A stretch of DNA of 64,000 nt from Methylobacterium adhaesivum (GCF_022179065.1 NZ_BPQD01000038.1:1-64000); one strand, 5' to 3'. Positions 1 to 8,031 are shown, numbered from the stretch's first letter. The notes: generated by a model not told the origin, from the letters alone. Numbers and translations are program-made.

Positions 1-99
1 ATGGCTTCAGCGAAGACCATGTTCTCGCGAGCCTTGGCCTGCCCCCTGAGAAGTGGTCCTCCCTGAGGTATGGCTTTGAGCCATGTGGAGGATGTCATC

Positions 100-378
100 A
101 TGGGACGGAAGAAGCATACGGCAGAAGAGATCGTGGCCAAGCTGCGTCAGGTGGATGTCTTGGTCTCGCAGGGGCGCAGGGTTGCCGAAGCAATCCGGTC
201 GGTTGAGGTCACCGAGGTTACGTATTACCGCTGGCGCTCCGAATATGGTGGGCTGAAGGGGGATCAGGTGAAGCGGCTGAAGTCCCTGATGACTGAGAAT
301 CAACGCCTTCGCCGGGCTATCTCTGATCTGACCCTGGAGAAGCTTATCCTGAAGGAAGCTGCCTCGGGAAACTTCTGA
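100..378 (+). CDS. IS3-family transposase OrfA
   Basis: This 92-aa protein starts with MGRKKH and matches IS3-family OrfA, the DNA-binding half of the transposase. It has an N-terminal helix-turn-helix (about residues 5-55, with a YYRWRSEYGG motif) and a leucine-rich C-terminal helix (LKSLMTENQRLRRAISDLTLEKLILKE) that normally mediates multimerisation. I chose the ATG at 100 over the in-frame ATG at 70 because OrfA proteins usually begin MGRKKHT or similar. It is followed by only a fragment of OrfB in the -1 frame, so the element cannot move by itself. The left end of the element was not identified in the first 100 bases. Confidence 0.85.
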   Translation: MGRKKHTAEEIVAKLRQVDVLVSQGRRVAEAIRSVEVTEVTYYRWRSEYGGLKGDQVKRLKSLMTENQRLRRAISDLTLEKLILKEAASGNF

Positions 379-566
379 GCCCGGCTCGCTGCCGGGCGTG
401 TGTCGACGACGTCGTTGCCGAGCATGGCGTATCAGAACGCTTCGCCTGTCGTGTTCTGGGCCAGCATCGTTCGACCCAACGCAAGACCGCCGTGGTGGTC
501 GAGGACGAAGCCGCTCTGACGGCCGCGATCATCGCATTGGCCGTCCAGTACGGGCGCTACGGCTAC
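375..566 (+). pseudogene. IS3-family transposase OrfB, 5' remnant
   Basis: Reading in the -1 frame relative to OrfA gives an OrfB N-terminus (LSPARCRACVDDVV, then SERFACRVLGQHRSTQRKT, then AVQYGRYGY). This is the segment that precedes the DDE integrase core. Similarity stops after GRYGY at about 566, where a full OrfB would continue with RRI and roughly 200 more residues. The catalytic core is therefore absent and the copy is dead. OrfB of IS3 elements is normally made by programmed -1 frameshifting from OrfA, and the overlap of the two frames here fits that. Confidence 0.75.
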
Positions 567-581
567 CCCGCTTCGCTTCAA

Positions 582-608
582 ACTCCCGCCGACCCAAGCG
601 GCGGGAGT
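582..608 (-). terminator. Intrinsic terminator of the cyanate operon
   Basis: A 9-bp perfect stem (ACTCCCGCC / GGCGGGAGT) with a 9-base loop sits 15 bases beyond the cyanase stop codon. On the minus strand it is followed by TTTG, a weak T tract. It separates the cyanate operon from the transposase remnant. Confidence 0.6.
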
Positions 609-623
609 CGTTGCGATGGGTTC

Positions 624-1112
624 TCAGCCCTCCTTGAAGCCATATTCCGGCACGCCGTCTTCGTTATCGTAATACTTGTACGGCAGGAACTTTCCCGAGA
701 GGTTCATCTTGACCCGGTCGCCCTTGTTGTTGGGCTCGCGCTCCATGGTCATGTTGAAGTCGATGGCCGACATGATACCGTCGCCGAAATCTTCCTGGAT
801 CAGCTCCTTCCAGGTGGTACCGTAGACCATGACAAGCTCGTAGAAGCGGTAGATCAGCGGGTCGGTCGGCGGCATCTGCGGGATGGAGCCGCGATACGGC
901 GCCTCGTTGAGCATCCGCTCCTCGGCCTGGGTCAGGCCGAACAGCTCGGCCGCCTTCTTCGCCTGGGCTTTCGGCAGCTTCATCTGGCCCATGCAGGCGG
1001 CGGTGATGAGGATCGGCGAGATGCCGCCGATCTCGGCCTGGATGTGCTTCCAGGTCCAGCCCTTCTCACGCTTGATGTCGAGGAGCTTCTCGGTGAGGTC
1101 TTCGCGCTTCAT
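624..1112 (-). CDS. cynS: Cyanate hydratase (cyanase)
   Basis: Cyanase converts cyanate plus bicarbonate to ammonia and carbon dioxide via carbamate in the cytoplasm, so cyanate can serve as a nitrogen source and is detoxified. The 162-aa protein has the family layout: an N-terminal helical DNA-binding-like domain (residues 1-80) and the C-terminal catalytic domain. The known catalytic Arg, Glu and Ser (R96, E99, S122 in E. coli) are present as R89, E92 (IYRFYEL) and S115 (MSAIDF), each offset by seven. It is the last gene of the leftward transporter operon, 29 bases after the ATPase gene, and is followed by a hairpin terminator. The neighbouring transporter is therefore probably cyanate-specific rather than for nitrate. 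Confidence 0.97.
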   Translation of the reverse strand: MKREDLTEKLLDIKREKGWTWKHIQAEIGGISPILITAACMGQMKLPKAQAKKAAELFGLTQAEERMLNEAPYRGSIPQMPPTDPLIYRFYELVMVYGTTWKELIQEDFGDGIMSAIDFNMTMEREPNNKGDRVKMNLSGKFLPYKYYDNEDGVPEYGFKEG

Positions 1113-1141
1113 AGGGGGCCTCCGTTGGAATCTTCAAAAAA

Positions 1142-2119
1142 TCAGGCGCGCCTGCCGACCGGGTCGGTCGCCGCGATCGCGGCCGCGTCGGCCTCGCTCA
1201 GGGTCGGGCGCACCACGGGCGGGTTGCGCTGGTCATACCCGGCGGGCATCGCGTCCCGCAGGGTCTTCGAGCGGGTGACGAGGAAGTCGATCAGGTGGTT
1301 GCGCAGGGCGTAGTAGCCGGGCGCGTGGTGCAGCTGCGTCCGGTCCCGGTCCTTGGGCAGCGGGTTCTCGACGATCTCGGCGACCTTCGCCATCGGGCCA
1401 TTGGTCATCAGCACAATGCGGTCGGCGAGATAGATCGACTCGTCGACGTCGTGGGTGATCATGAACACGGTCTGCCCGGTCTCGACGCAGATGCGCCGGA
1501 CCTCGTCCTGAAGGGTGCCGCGGGTGAGCGCGTCCAGCGCCGAGAACGGCTCGTCCATCAGGAGGATCTTGGGCTCGATCGACAGGGCGCGGGCGATGCC
1601 GACGCGCTGCTTCATGCCGCCCGACAGTTCGGACGGGCGCTTGTGCTCGGAGCCGGCCAGACCCACCGTCCGAATCGCCTTGCGCGCCCGCTCCTCGACC
1701 TCGGCCTTGGGGGCATTCCGCCAGCGCGACGACACCGCGTAGGTGACGTTGCCCAGCACCGTCCGCCACGGCAGCAGGGCGTGGCCCTGGAAGATCACCG
1801 CGCGATCGAGGCTGGTGCCCTCGATGGCCTCGCCTGCCGCGATGACGACACCCTCGGTGGGGGCTTCGAGGCCGGCCAGGATGTTGAGCACCGTGGTCTT
1901 GCCGCAGCCCGAATGCCCGATCATGCACACGAACTCGCCGCGGCGCATGGGCAGCCACATATCCTCGAACACCGTCGAGGTCTTACCGCCGGGGGCCGGA
2001 TAGCGCCGGGCGATTCCCTCGATCGAGATGAATTTTTCGGACGACATGGGGCGGGTTCCGGCGGTCTTTGCTGCGGGCTCGGCTGCGGGCTCGCGCCGCG
2101 CGAAGGGAAGGATGCTCAC
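1142..2119 (-). CDS. cynD: Cyanate/nitrate-type ABC transporter ATP-binding protein
   Basis: ATPase of the NrtD/CmpD/SsuB family that powers the permease encoded just upstream. The Walker A (GHSGCGKTT), signature (LSGGMKQRVGIARAL) and Walker B (ILLMDEPFSALD) motifs and the switch histidine (MITHDVDESI) are intact. I favour the GTG at 2119 as start: it lies 5 bases after the permease stop and has GGAG at good spacing. The ATG at 2047 (MSSEKF), where family similarity begins, is the alternative and has a weaker ribosome site. The reading frame stays open upstream, but that overlaps the permease gene. The symbol follows from linkage to cyanase; substrate is inferred. Confidence 0.9.
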   Translation of the reverse strand: MSILPFARREPAAEPAAKTAGTRPMSSEKFISIEGIARRYPAPGGKTSTVFEDMWLPMRRGEFVCMIGHSGCGKTTVLNILAGLEAPTEGVVIAAGEAIEGTSLDRAVIFQGHALLPWRTVLGNVTYAVSSRWRNAPKAEVEERARKAIRTVGLAGSEHKRPSELSGGMKQRVGIARALSIEPKILLMDEPFSALDALTRGTLQDEVRRICVETGQTVFMITHDVDESIYLADRIVLMTNGPMAKVAEIVENPLPKDRDRTQLHHAPGYYALRNHLIDFLVTRSKTLRDAMPAGYDQRNPPVVRPTLSEADAAAIAATDPVGRRA

Positions 2120-2124
2120 CCGCC

Positions 2125-2964
2125 TCACTCCGGAAAGGTCACGAGGCGCTGGGCGCGGGCCAAAAGCTGGTCCAGGATCATGCCGACGAGGCCGATCACC
2201 AGGATCGAGACGATCACGTTGTTGATCGAGAGGTTGTTCCACTCGTTCCAGACGAAGTAACCGATGCCGGTCCCGCCCACGAGCATCTCGGCCGCCACGA
2301 TCACCAGCCACGCGATGCCGATGGAGATCCGCATGCCGGTGAGGATCGTGGGCGCGGCGGCCGGCAGGATCACCGTGAAAGCGCGGCGGATCGGCCCGAC
2401 TTCAAGAGTGCGGGCAACATTGAGCCATTCCTTGCGGGTGCCCGACACGCCGAAGGCGGTGTTGATCAGCATCGGCCAGAGCGAGCAGATGAAGATCACG
2501 AAGATCGCCGACAATCCGGAATCCTTGATCGTGTAGAGCGCGAGCGGCATCCAGGCGAGCGGCGAGACCGGTTTCAAGAGTTGGATGAACGGATCAAGCG
2601 CCCGACCCATCAGCGGCGACATGCCGATGAGGAAGCCCACCGGGATCGCGACGATCACCGCGAGCAGATAGCCGAGCGCCACGCGGCCGATGGAGTAGGC
2701 AAGCTGGATGCCGAGCCCCTTGTCGTTGGGGCCGCGATCGTAGAACGGATCCTTGAGGTGCTTCCAGATCGTGGCGCCGACGTCGAGCGGCCCCGGCATC
2801 GCCGACTTGCCGGTGGTGGCGGCCTGTCCCATCAGGGCGGCGTATTCGGGGTCCATCGCCTGCGTTTTGCCGACCCCGCTCACCGCGACCTGCCAGATGA
2901 GCAGGAAGCCCACGAGGATCGAGAGCGACAGTAGGGCCGCCCGTAGGGGAAGAGTGCGGGCCAT
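2125..2964 (-). CDS. cynB: Cyanate/nitrate-type ABC transporter permease
   Basis: Inner-membrane permease of the NrtB/CynB/SsuC type (BPD_transp_1), 279 aa, with an N-terminal membrane helix (about residues 8-28) and five or so further segments. The cytoplasmic EAA loop is recognisable (EWLNVARTLEVGPIRRAFTVILPAAAP, about residues 180-205), where the ATPase docks. The start codon lies 3 bases after the stop of the binding-protein gene, so the two are probably translationally coupled. An insertion rich in charged residues (about 35-75) between the first two helices is usual in NrtB-type permeases. Confidence 0.92.
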   Translation of the reverse strand: MARTLPLRAALLSLSILVGFLLIWQVAVSGVGKTQAMDPEYAALMGQAATTGKSAMPGPLDVGATIWKHLKDPFYDRGPNDKGLGIQLAYSIGRVALGYLLAVIVAIPVGFLIGMSPLMGRALDPFIQLLKPVSPLAWMPLALYTIKDSGLSAIFVIFICSLWPMLINTAFGVSGTRKEWLNVARTLEVGPIRRAFTVILPAAAPTILTGMRISIGIAWLVIVAAEMLVGGTGIGYFVWNEWNNLSINNVIVSILVIGLVGMILDQLLARAQRLVTFPE

Positions 2965-2967
2965 GGT

Positions 2968-4326
2968 TCAGCCCGCCTTCCGGATCTTGAACGAGGCGAG
3001 GTATTCCTTCGGCTTGTCTGGATCGAAGGTCTTGCCCATCACCGAGAAGGTCTTGCTGGTGGTGGCCGGCGGCGTCTGTCCCTCCTGACGCATCAGCTTG
3101 GCCGCATCGGTCGCGAGGAAGACCTTTTCGGCCACCGCCTTGTAGTCGACCTCGCCCTTGAGCTGCCCCCAGCGCTGCATCTGCGTCATGATCCAGACAG
3201 CGAAGGATGACCAGGGGAAGGGGTCGAAATCGACTCGGTCCGGTGCCTTCTTCACGTTGCCGAGGCCGTCGGCATAGGTGCCGGTTAGCACCTGCTCCAC
3301 CACCGTCACCGGCTGGTTGAGGTAGTTCGCCGGCGCGATCTGGGCGGCGATCTCCTTGCGGTTTTCCGCCTTCGAGGCGTAGGCGGTGGCCTCGATGATG
3401 GCGCGCAGGAGGGCCGCGTAGGTGTTCGGCGTCTGCGTGATGAAGTCGTTCGAGGCCGCGAAGGCGCAGCACGGGTGCCGGTCCCAGATGTCCTTCGACA
3501 GGATATGGATGAAGCCGACGCCGTCATAGACCGCGCGCTGGTTCACCGGATCGGGCGCCAGGAACCCGTCGATGTTGTCGGCGCGCAGGTTGGCGACCAT
3601 GTCCGGCGGCGGCACCGCGCGGATCTGCACGTCGGTGTCGGGGTCGATGCCGGCTTCCGCGAGGTAGTAGCGCAGCAGGTAATTGTGCATCGAGTAGTCG
3701 AACGGCACCGCGAGCTTGAAGCCCTTCCAGTCCTTCGGGTCGCGCCGGTCCTTGTGCTTCATGGCGAGCGTGATCGCCTGACCGTTGACGTTCTCAATGG
3801 CGGCCGCCGTGTACGGCGTCGGGTTCGAGCCGACGCCAAGCGAGATGGCCAGCGGCATTGGCGCTAGCATGTGCGCCGCGTCGTATTCCCGGTTCAGGGT
3901 CTTGTCGCGGATCACCGCCCAGCCGGCGGTCTTCACGACATCGACGTTCAGGCCCTGTTTCTCGTAGAAGCCCATGGGTTTCGCCATGATGATCGGCGTG
4001 GCGCAGGTGATCGGGATGAAGCCGACCTTGAGGTCTTTCTTCTCCGGCACGCCCGCGGCCGCGAAGGCCTCGGCCGCGAACTTCGTCGGAAAGAACTGAC
4101 TGACGGCCGCCATCGCGGTCGCCGCGCCGACGCTGCGCAGGAACGCTCGGCGCTGGGCATCCTCGGGGAACAGCGCACGCATCACCGCGCCGTCCACCAC
4201 CCGCTGGATCTCGGCGTCGGGCGAGAGCGCCGCCTCGTGCGCGGCCTGACTCGCATGCTCGCCGCAGGTGCAGCCGCCGCGCGACAGGCGTCGCTTTCCG
4301 TCGAAGGGATTGTCGAACAGGGCCAT
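2968..4326 (-). CDS. cynA: CmpA/NrtA-family substrate-binding protein (putative cyanate)
   Basis: Periplasmic binding protein of the CmpA/NrtA family, 452 aa, first gene of the cyanate operon. A long N-terminus with a CTCGEH cluster (about residues 20-25) precedes a twin-arginine-like export signal (RRAFLRSVGAATAMAAV, about 60-76). The mature binding domain follows (KVGFIPITCATPIIMAKPMGFYE). I placed the start at MALFDNPF because GAGGA precedes it at correct spacing; the ATG 18 bases upstream lacks one. The leader from the sigma-54 promoter would be only about 25 bases. Ligand is inferred from linkage to cyanase; related proteins bind nitrate or bicarbonate. Confidence 0.9.
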   Translation of the reverse strand: MALFDNPFDGKRRLSRGGCTCGEHASQAAHEAALSPDAEIQRVVDGAVMRALFPEDAQRRAFLRSVGAATAMAAVSQFFPTKFAAEAFAAAGVPEKKDLKVGFIPITCATPIIMAKPMGFYEKQGLNVDVVKTAGWAVIRDKTLNREYDAAHMLAPMPLAISLGVGSNPTPYTAAAIENVNGQAITLAMKHKDRRDPKDWKGFKLAVPFDYSMHNYLLRYYLAEAGIDPDTDVQIRAVPPPDMVANLRADNIDGFLAPDPVNQRAVYDGVGFIHILSKDIWDRHPCCAFAASNDFITQTPNTYAALLRAIIEATAYASKAENRKEIAAQIAPANYLNQPVTVVEQVLTGTYADGLGNVKKAPDRVDFDPFPWSSFAVWIMTQMQRWGQLKGEVDYKAVAEKVFLATDAAKLMRQEGQTPPATTSKTFSVMGKTFDPDKPKEYLASFKIRKAG

Positions 4327-4363
4327 GGGGTCCTCGCGCACCATCGGTGATGGCGGCTCCAGC

Positions 4364-4378
4364 GCAATCGGCGTGCCA
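4364..4378 (-). promoter_or_regulatory. Sigma-54 (-24/-12) promoter of the cyanate operon
   Basis: On the minus strand the sequence reads TGGCACGCCGATTGC, an exact match to the sigma-54 consensus TGGCACG-N4-TTGC, with GG and GC separated by the required 10 bases. It ends 38 bases before the ATG of the binding-protein gene and points into the operon. The divergent gene encodes a sigma-54 activator. Confidence 0.9.
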
Positions 4379-4437
4379 CTCGAAAAAGATTCGGAAAATC
4401 GTTGTCTCTCAGTCGATTACATCGGAGCGGACAGATC

Positions 4438-4449
4438 ACGAGATTTCGT
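4438..4449. promoter_or_regulatory. Putative activator operator 1 (ACGA-N4-TCGT)
   Basis: ACGAGATTTCGT; with flanking bases the arms extend to CACGA/TCGTG. It lies about 60 bp upstream of the -24 element. It is one of three similarly built palindromes between the divergent operon and the activator gene. Confidence 0.6.
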
Positions 4450-4454
4450 GTAAC

Positions 4455-4466
4455 CTGAGATCTCGT
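4455..4466. promoter_or_regulatory. Putative activator operator 2 (degenerate ACGA-N4-TCGT)
   Basis: CTGAGATCTCGT, two mismatches from the ACGA-N4-TCGT form, containing the palindrome GAGATCTC. Its centre is 17 bp from operator 1 and 21 bp from operator 3. Confidence 0.45.
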
Positions 4467-4475
4467 AGTATAATT

Positions 4476-4487
4476 ACGACATCTCGT
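4476..4487. promoter_or_regulatory. Putative activator operator 3 (ACGA-N4-TCGT)
   Basis: ACGACATCTCGT, arms identical to operator 1. The decamer ATCTCGTGAT (4481-4490) is the exact reverse complement of ATCACGAGAT at 4435-4444. It touches the earliest possible start codon of the activator gene (4486), suggesting autoregulation and a later true start. Confidence 0.55.
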
Positions 4488-6378
4488 GATAGGGGCGTGT
4501 GATTTGGTGATTGAGACGGGTCACGACGATTTCGGCGCGGTGTTCGAGCAGCTCCCCGAGCCGATGCTCGTTCTCGACCCGAATGCAGACCGGATCGTCG
4601 ATGCCAATCCGGCCGCCGCACGGCTGCTCGGCTACGACCGCGAAACCCTGCGTGTCATGGCGGCGAGTGCCCTTCATCCGGGACAGGTCCCGGCCCTGAT
4701 CGTGTTCACGCAAGGGGCGCTGGCCAAGGGGCATTGGTGGTCGCAGGCCCTCATACCCCGGCACGCGGACGGCAAGAGCCTGCGCCTCGAATATGCCGCG
4801 AGCCCCCTCTCGGACGGCCGCCTCCTCCTGACGCTCTCCGACCTCGACGCGCGTCGCCGCCGTGTCATCGACGGGCAGGCCGACCAGCACATGCGGGCCG
4901 GCATCGCCGAGTGGCAGCGGATGGAACGGATCTTTCGCGACATCGAGCGCGAGAACCAGCTCATCCTGCGCGCGGCCGGCGAGGGCATCTACGGCGTCAA
5001 CGCCGACGGCATCACCACCTTCATCAACCCGGCCGCCGAGCGCATGCTCGGCTGGCTCGCCACGGATCTGGTGGGCAAGGACATGCACGCCACCGTGCAC
5101 CACACCCGCCCCGACGGGGCGCATTATCCCCACCACGACTGCCCGATCTACGCGGCCTTCCGGGACGGCGCCGTGCATCAGGTCGACAGCGAGGTGTTCT
5201 GGCGAAAGGACGGAACGGCGTTTCCCGTCGAGTACACCTCGACGCCGATCCGCGACCGCGGGCAACTGCTCGGCGCGGTCATCGTCTTTCGCGACATCAG
5301 CCAGCGCCGCGAGGCCGAGGAGCGCCTACGTAGCGCACTCGCCGAGGTGGACTCGTTGCGCGAGCGCCTGGAGCTCGAGAACGCCTACCTCAAGGAGGAA
5401 ATCCGATTCGAGAGCCATCACCAGGGCATCATCGGGCGCTCCCTCGCCATCGAGGCGACGCTCCGTCAGATCGATCTCGTCGCCGGCACCGATGCGACGG
5501 TCCTCGTCACCGGCGAGTCGGGCACAGGCAAGGAGTTGATCGCCCGCGCGATCCACGAAGCGAGCCGGCGGCGAGAGCGCCCCCTAATCCGGGTGAACTG
5601 CGCCGCCGTGCCCCGCGAGCTGTTCGAGAGCGAGTTTTTCGGTCACAGCAAAGGCGCCTTCACCGGCGCCCTGCGGGACCGCGTCGGGCGCTTCGAACTC
5701 GCCGATGGCGGCACGCTGTTCCTCGACGAAGTCGGCGAGATTCCCCTCGACCTTCAAGGCAAGCTGCTGCGGGTGCTGCAGGAGCGCTCGTTCGAACGCG
5801 TCGGCGAGGAGCGCACGCGCGCCGTCGACATACGGCTCGTCGCCGCGACCAACCGAGACCTCAAGGAGGAGGTCCGTCGTGGGCGCTTCCGCGAGGATCT
5901 CTACTTCCGGCTCAACGTGTTCCCCCTCGCGGCGAGCCCTCTCCGCGAGCGTCCCGAGGATATCGCGCTGATCGCCCAGCATTTCCTGAAAGGGGCCGCG
6001 CGCCGCCTCAACATTCCCGAGCCGCGCTTGACCGAAGGCGACGCCCGCCGACTCGCGCGTTACAGTTGGCCCGGCAACGTCCGTGAGTTGGAGAACGTGA
6101 TCGAACGCGCGGCGATCCTCGCTGTCGGCGGGCGGCTACGTTTCGATCTCCCGGAGACCGAGCCACCCCTGCGCCTCGCCACCCCCCCAGCCGTGCTTCC
6201 CACGGACCGCCCGCCGACCGAGACCGACCGCCGTGCTCGCGACCGCGCCGAGATCGCGGCGGCGCTTGCCCTCACGGGCGGCCGGGTGTTCGGGCCAAAC
6301 GGCGCCGCTGCTCTGTTGGGATTGCGCCCCACCACTCTCGCCTCGCGGATGAAAGCTCACAGACTAGAGAAAAGATGA
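4486..6378 (+). CDS. PAS-domain sigma-54-dependent activator (putative cyanate-operon regulator)
   Basis: Bacterial enhancer-binding protein of up to 630 aa. Order of domains: PAS (about residues 15-120), second PAS (about 165-270) followed by a short coiled coil, AAA+ domain (about 310-545), Fis-type helix-turn-helix (about 590-625). The AAA+ domain has Walker A GESGTGKE (343-350), the sigma-54-contacting GAFTGA loop and Walker B GGTLFLDEVG, so it should activate sigma-54 polymerase. The open frame begins with GTG at 4486, but AGGGG at 4491-4495 favours starts at 4504 (TTG) or 4507 (GTG). It is divergent from the cyanate operon, whose promoter is sigma-54 type, so control of that operon is the natural inference. 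The signal sensed by the PAS domains is unknown. Confidence 0.92.
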   Translation: MIGACDLVIETGHDDFGAVFEQLPEPMLVLDPNADRIVDANPAAARLLGYDRETLRVMAASALHPGQVPALIVFTQGALAKGHWWSQALIPRHADGKSLRLEYAASPLSDGRLLLTLSDLDARRRRVIDGQADQHMRAGIAEWQRMERIFRDIERENQLILRAAGEGIYGVNADGITTFINPAAERMLGWLATDLVGKDMHATVHHTRPDGAHYPHHDCPIYAAFRDGAVHQVDSEVFWRKDGTAFPVEYTSTPIRDRGQLLGAVIVFRDISQRREAEERLRSALAEVDSLRERLELENAYLKEEIRFESHHQGIIGRSLAIEATLRQIDLVAGTDATVLVTGESGTGKELIARAIHEASRRRERPLIRVNCAAVPRELFESEFFGHSKGAFTGALRDRVGRFELADGGTLFLDEVGEIPLDLQGKLLRVLQERSFERVGEERTRAVDIRLVAATNRDLKEEVRRGRFREDLYFRLNVFPLAASPLRERPEDIALIAQHFLKGAARRLNIPEPRLTEGDARRLARYSWPGNVRELENVIERAAILAVGGRLRFDLPETEPPLRLATPPAVLPTDRPPTETDRRARDRAEIAAALALTGGRVFGPNGAAALLGLRPTTLASRMKAHRLEKR

Positions 6379-6472
6379 TGTCGATCGCTCCCGAAACGTC
6401 GGGATTCAAAGACTTGATAATCGTGAAAATCACAAGCTCTATCGATCATCACTTCCGCCAAAACCCTACCGT

Positions 6473-6682
6473 TTCGGGACCCGCTCGGTCTTCGCCAGCC
6501 AGGGGCAATCGGTAAGCATCGGCGGCGTCGCCAGCGATCCGTTCTGCGTCGCCGGCATGCCGCCCGAGGCGGTGCGCTTTTGCCTCGGCGGGCCCTCGAC
6601 CCGGCAGCAGATCAGGCAGAGCCTGAAGGTGCTCGCCCACGCGCTGGAAGGTTCGCCGGCACTGGCATCAACCTATATCTAA
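6473..6682 (+). pseudogene. C-terminal fragment of a MocR/PdxR-family regulator
   Basis: The frame starting at 6473 reads FGTRSVFASQGQSVSIGGVA and then PPEAVRFCLGGPSTRQQIRQ, ending at TAA 6680-6682. This resembles the last 70 residues of GntR/aminotransferase-fusion (MocR) regulators, whose C-terminus typically has an AVR-x-CLGG-P motif. There is no start codon and nothing of the winged helix or the PLP-binding core, so it is a decayed remnant. It lies about 95 bases after the activator gene. Identification is by eye. Confidence 0.55.
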
Positions 6683-7106
6683 GCGACACTCCGCCGGGCG
6701 TACCTGTTTCGTGGATGCGGCACGAACGTCTGCTTCCTTGACCGATTTTCCGGGGAGCAGCCAGTCGGCAAGCCACCCGACCCGGTCGTTGGCCTCTGTT
6801 TCGACAGCCTGGAAGCGGACCTTCCGAGGGTTGGCCGGGGATCGACAGCTGCCGATCTCAGCTGAGCATTGCGCCATCGGGTACGACGGGCGCGATGATG
6901 GTGTGAAACGAGATAGTTTGAGGCGAGCCCCCGCCTGCGCGGCCGGCTCGCTGAGGAAGACGGGGATCAGACAGGGACAATCTGGCGAAGGCACCTTCGC
7001 TAAAAACCCCTGGAGGACAGGAAGAACGGACCGCGGCGCTCGAACAGCGCCCGCGGGACGTCGGTGAGGCGCCTTCGCCCCTCTCCTCAACGATGAAGAT
7101 CCTCAA
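6683..7106. other. Intergenic region before the ExoVII-like cassette
   Basis: No convincing gene. It contains GAAGCGGACCTTCCGAGGGT (6812-6831), whose exact reverse complement occurs at 41825-41844 in another gene-free stretch, so part of this region belongs to the dispersed repeat family described in the findings. A short GC-rich inverted repeat (CGCGGCGCT...AGCGCCCGCG, about 7032-7057) lies before the next gene. No promoter was recognised. Confidence 0.4.
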
Positions 7107-8024
7107 ATGACACACCATGACGTGCCCACCGGCGTGGACGCTTCCGCTTGCGCCTTCGAGCCGACCGGCCTCTCTCTCGGAGCGGACGCCAGTCAGCCCC
7201 CAGGCCATCCGGGAGCCTGGCTGTTCAAGGCGCGAGCCCTCGACAGCCACCGGCCCGGACCGCTCACGCTCTTCGTGCCCGGCCACTTCACCACCCTGAT
7301 CGAGCAGGCTTCAGGGATGCTACTGCATCCGGAGGATCTCGTCGGGTCTCACACCCTGATGGTGACCCTGACGATGGACCCGGTGCTCGGTCTCACCGTC
7401 CGCGTCATCGGCCTCGACAGGGGCATCACGCTGCGGACCTGGGCAAAGGACGATGCCGCCGTCCGGGGAGCCCTCGAAGCGGATGGATCGTGGAACGCCC
7501 AGCGCGCCCTGCCGGTGCCGCGGCGCCTGCGGAGGGTGATCCTGATCGAACCGGATGACGGCGCACCGCACCCGGTGGGGACCCAGCTCGACCGGTGGGC
7601 CGAACGCGGCATGCTCGTCGTGCATCGCGAGCGCGTCGCGTTCGAGGAGCCCGGGGCGGTGGACTGCCTGCGGCAGGCGTTCGAGCGGGCCAAGGACATG
7701 CACGACTGGGTCGCCGTCGATGCGGTGATCCTGACACGGGGATCCGGCTTCGCGTTCCGCGTCCTCTCGGACCGGGACATCGTGCGGATGTGCTGCAGCC
7801 TGGGTGTTCCCGTCCTGGTCCAGCGCGGCCGGCTGCCGACGCTGATCGACGAGGCCGCGTGGCGCTCCTTCAACACCGGTGAGGGCATCAACCAGGCGCT
7901 GCTCGAGATCCTCCGCACGGAGGTGAGAGAGGCCAACCTTCCGCGCCTCAAAGCGATCGTCGACGAACTGGCCCGGGACCAGGCCGACCCTGCCGCTGAC
8001 CCGCAGGGGTCCCTGTACGACTGA
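7107..8024 (+). CDS. Divergent exodeoxyribonuclease VII large-subunit homologue, active site degraded
   Basis: This 305-aa protein has the general order of an XseA protein in reduced form. Residues about 30-110 resemble the OB-fold part. Residues about 140-270 follow the catalytic domain: RVILIEPDDGA, then WVAVDAVILTRGSG, then IVRMCCSLGVPVLV and a LIDEAAW segment. R211 of RGSG stands where XseA has the catalytic RGGG. The histidine of the XseA GHExD motif is missing (QRGRLPTLIDE instead). The C-terminal coiled-coil region is nearly absent. It is first of three genes, with an XseA-like and an XseB-like gene downstream, so I infer a non-catalytic or regulatory partner. No signal peptide or membrane segment is visible. 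The similarity is remote and needs profile confirmation. Confidence 0.5.
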   Translation: MTHHDVPTGVDASACAFEPTGLSLGADASQPPGHPGAWLFKARALDSHRPGPLTLFVPGHFTTLIEQASGMLLHPEDLVGSHTLMVTLTMDPVLGLTVRVIGLDRGITLRTWAKDDAAVRGALEADGSWNAQRALPVPRRLRRVILIEPDDGAPHPVGTQLDRWAERGMLVVHRERVAFEEPGAVDCLRQAFERAKDMHDWVAVDAVILTRGSGFAFRVLSDRDIVRMCCSLGVPVLVQRGRLPTLIDEAAWRSFNTGEGINQALLEILRTEVREANLPRLKAIVDELARDQADPAADPQGSLYD

Positions 8025-8031
8025 GGTTCGC

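Noticed and set aside
492-1313. Long plus-strand frame opposite cyanase
   Set aside because: Its first part is the OrfB remnant; the rest is the antisense of cynS and has no similarity.
624-4326. Calling the transporter a nitrate or bicarbonate importer
   Set aside because: Family similarity alone allows it, but the operon ends in cyanase and no nitrate reductase or carbonic anhydrase gene is present.
6700-6900. Possible continuation of the MocR gene or another decayed gene
   Set aside because: Stops in all frames and repeat-family strings; no protein similarity recognised.
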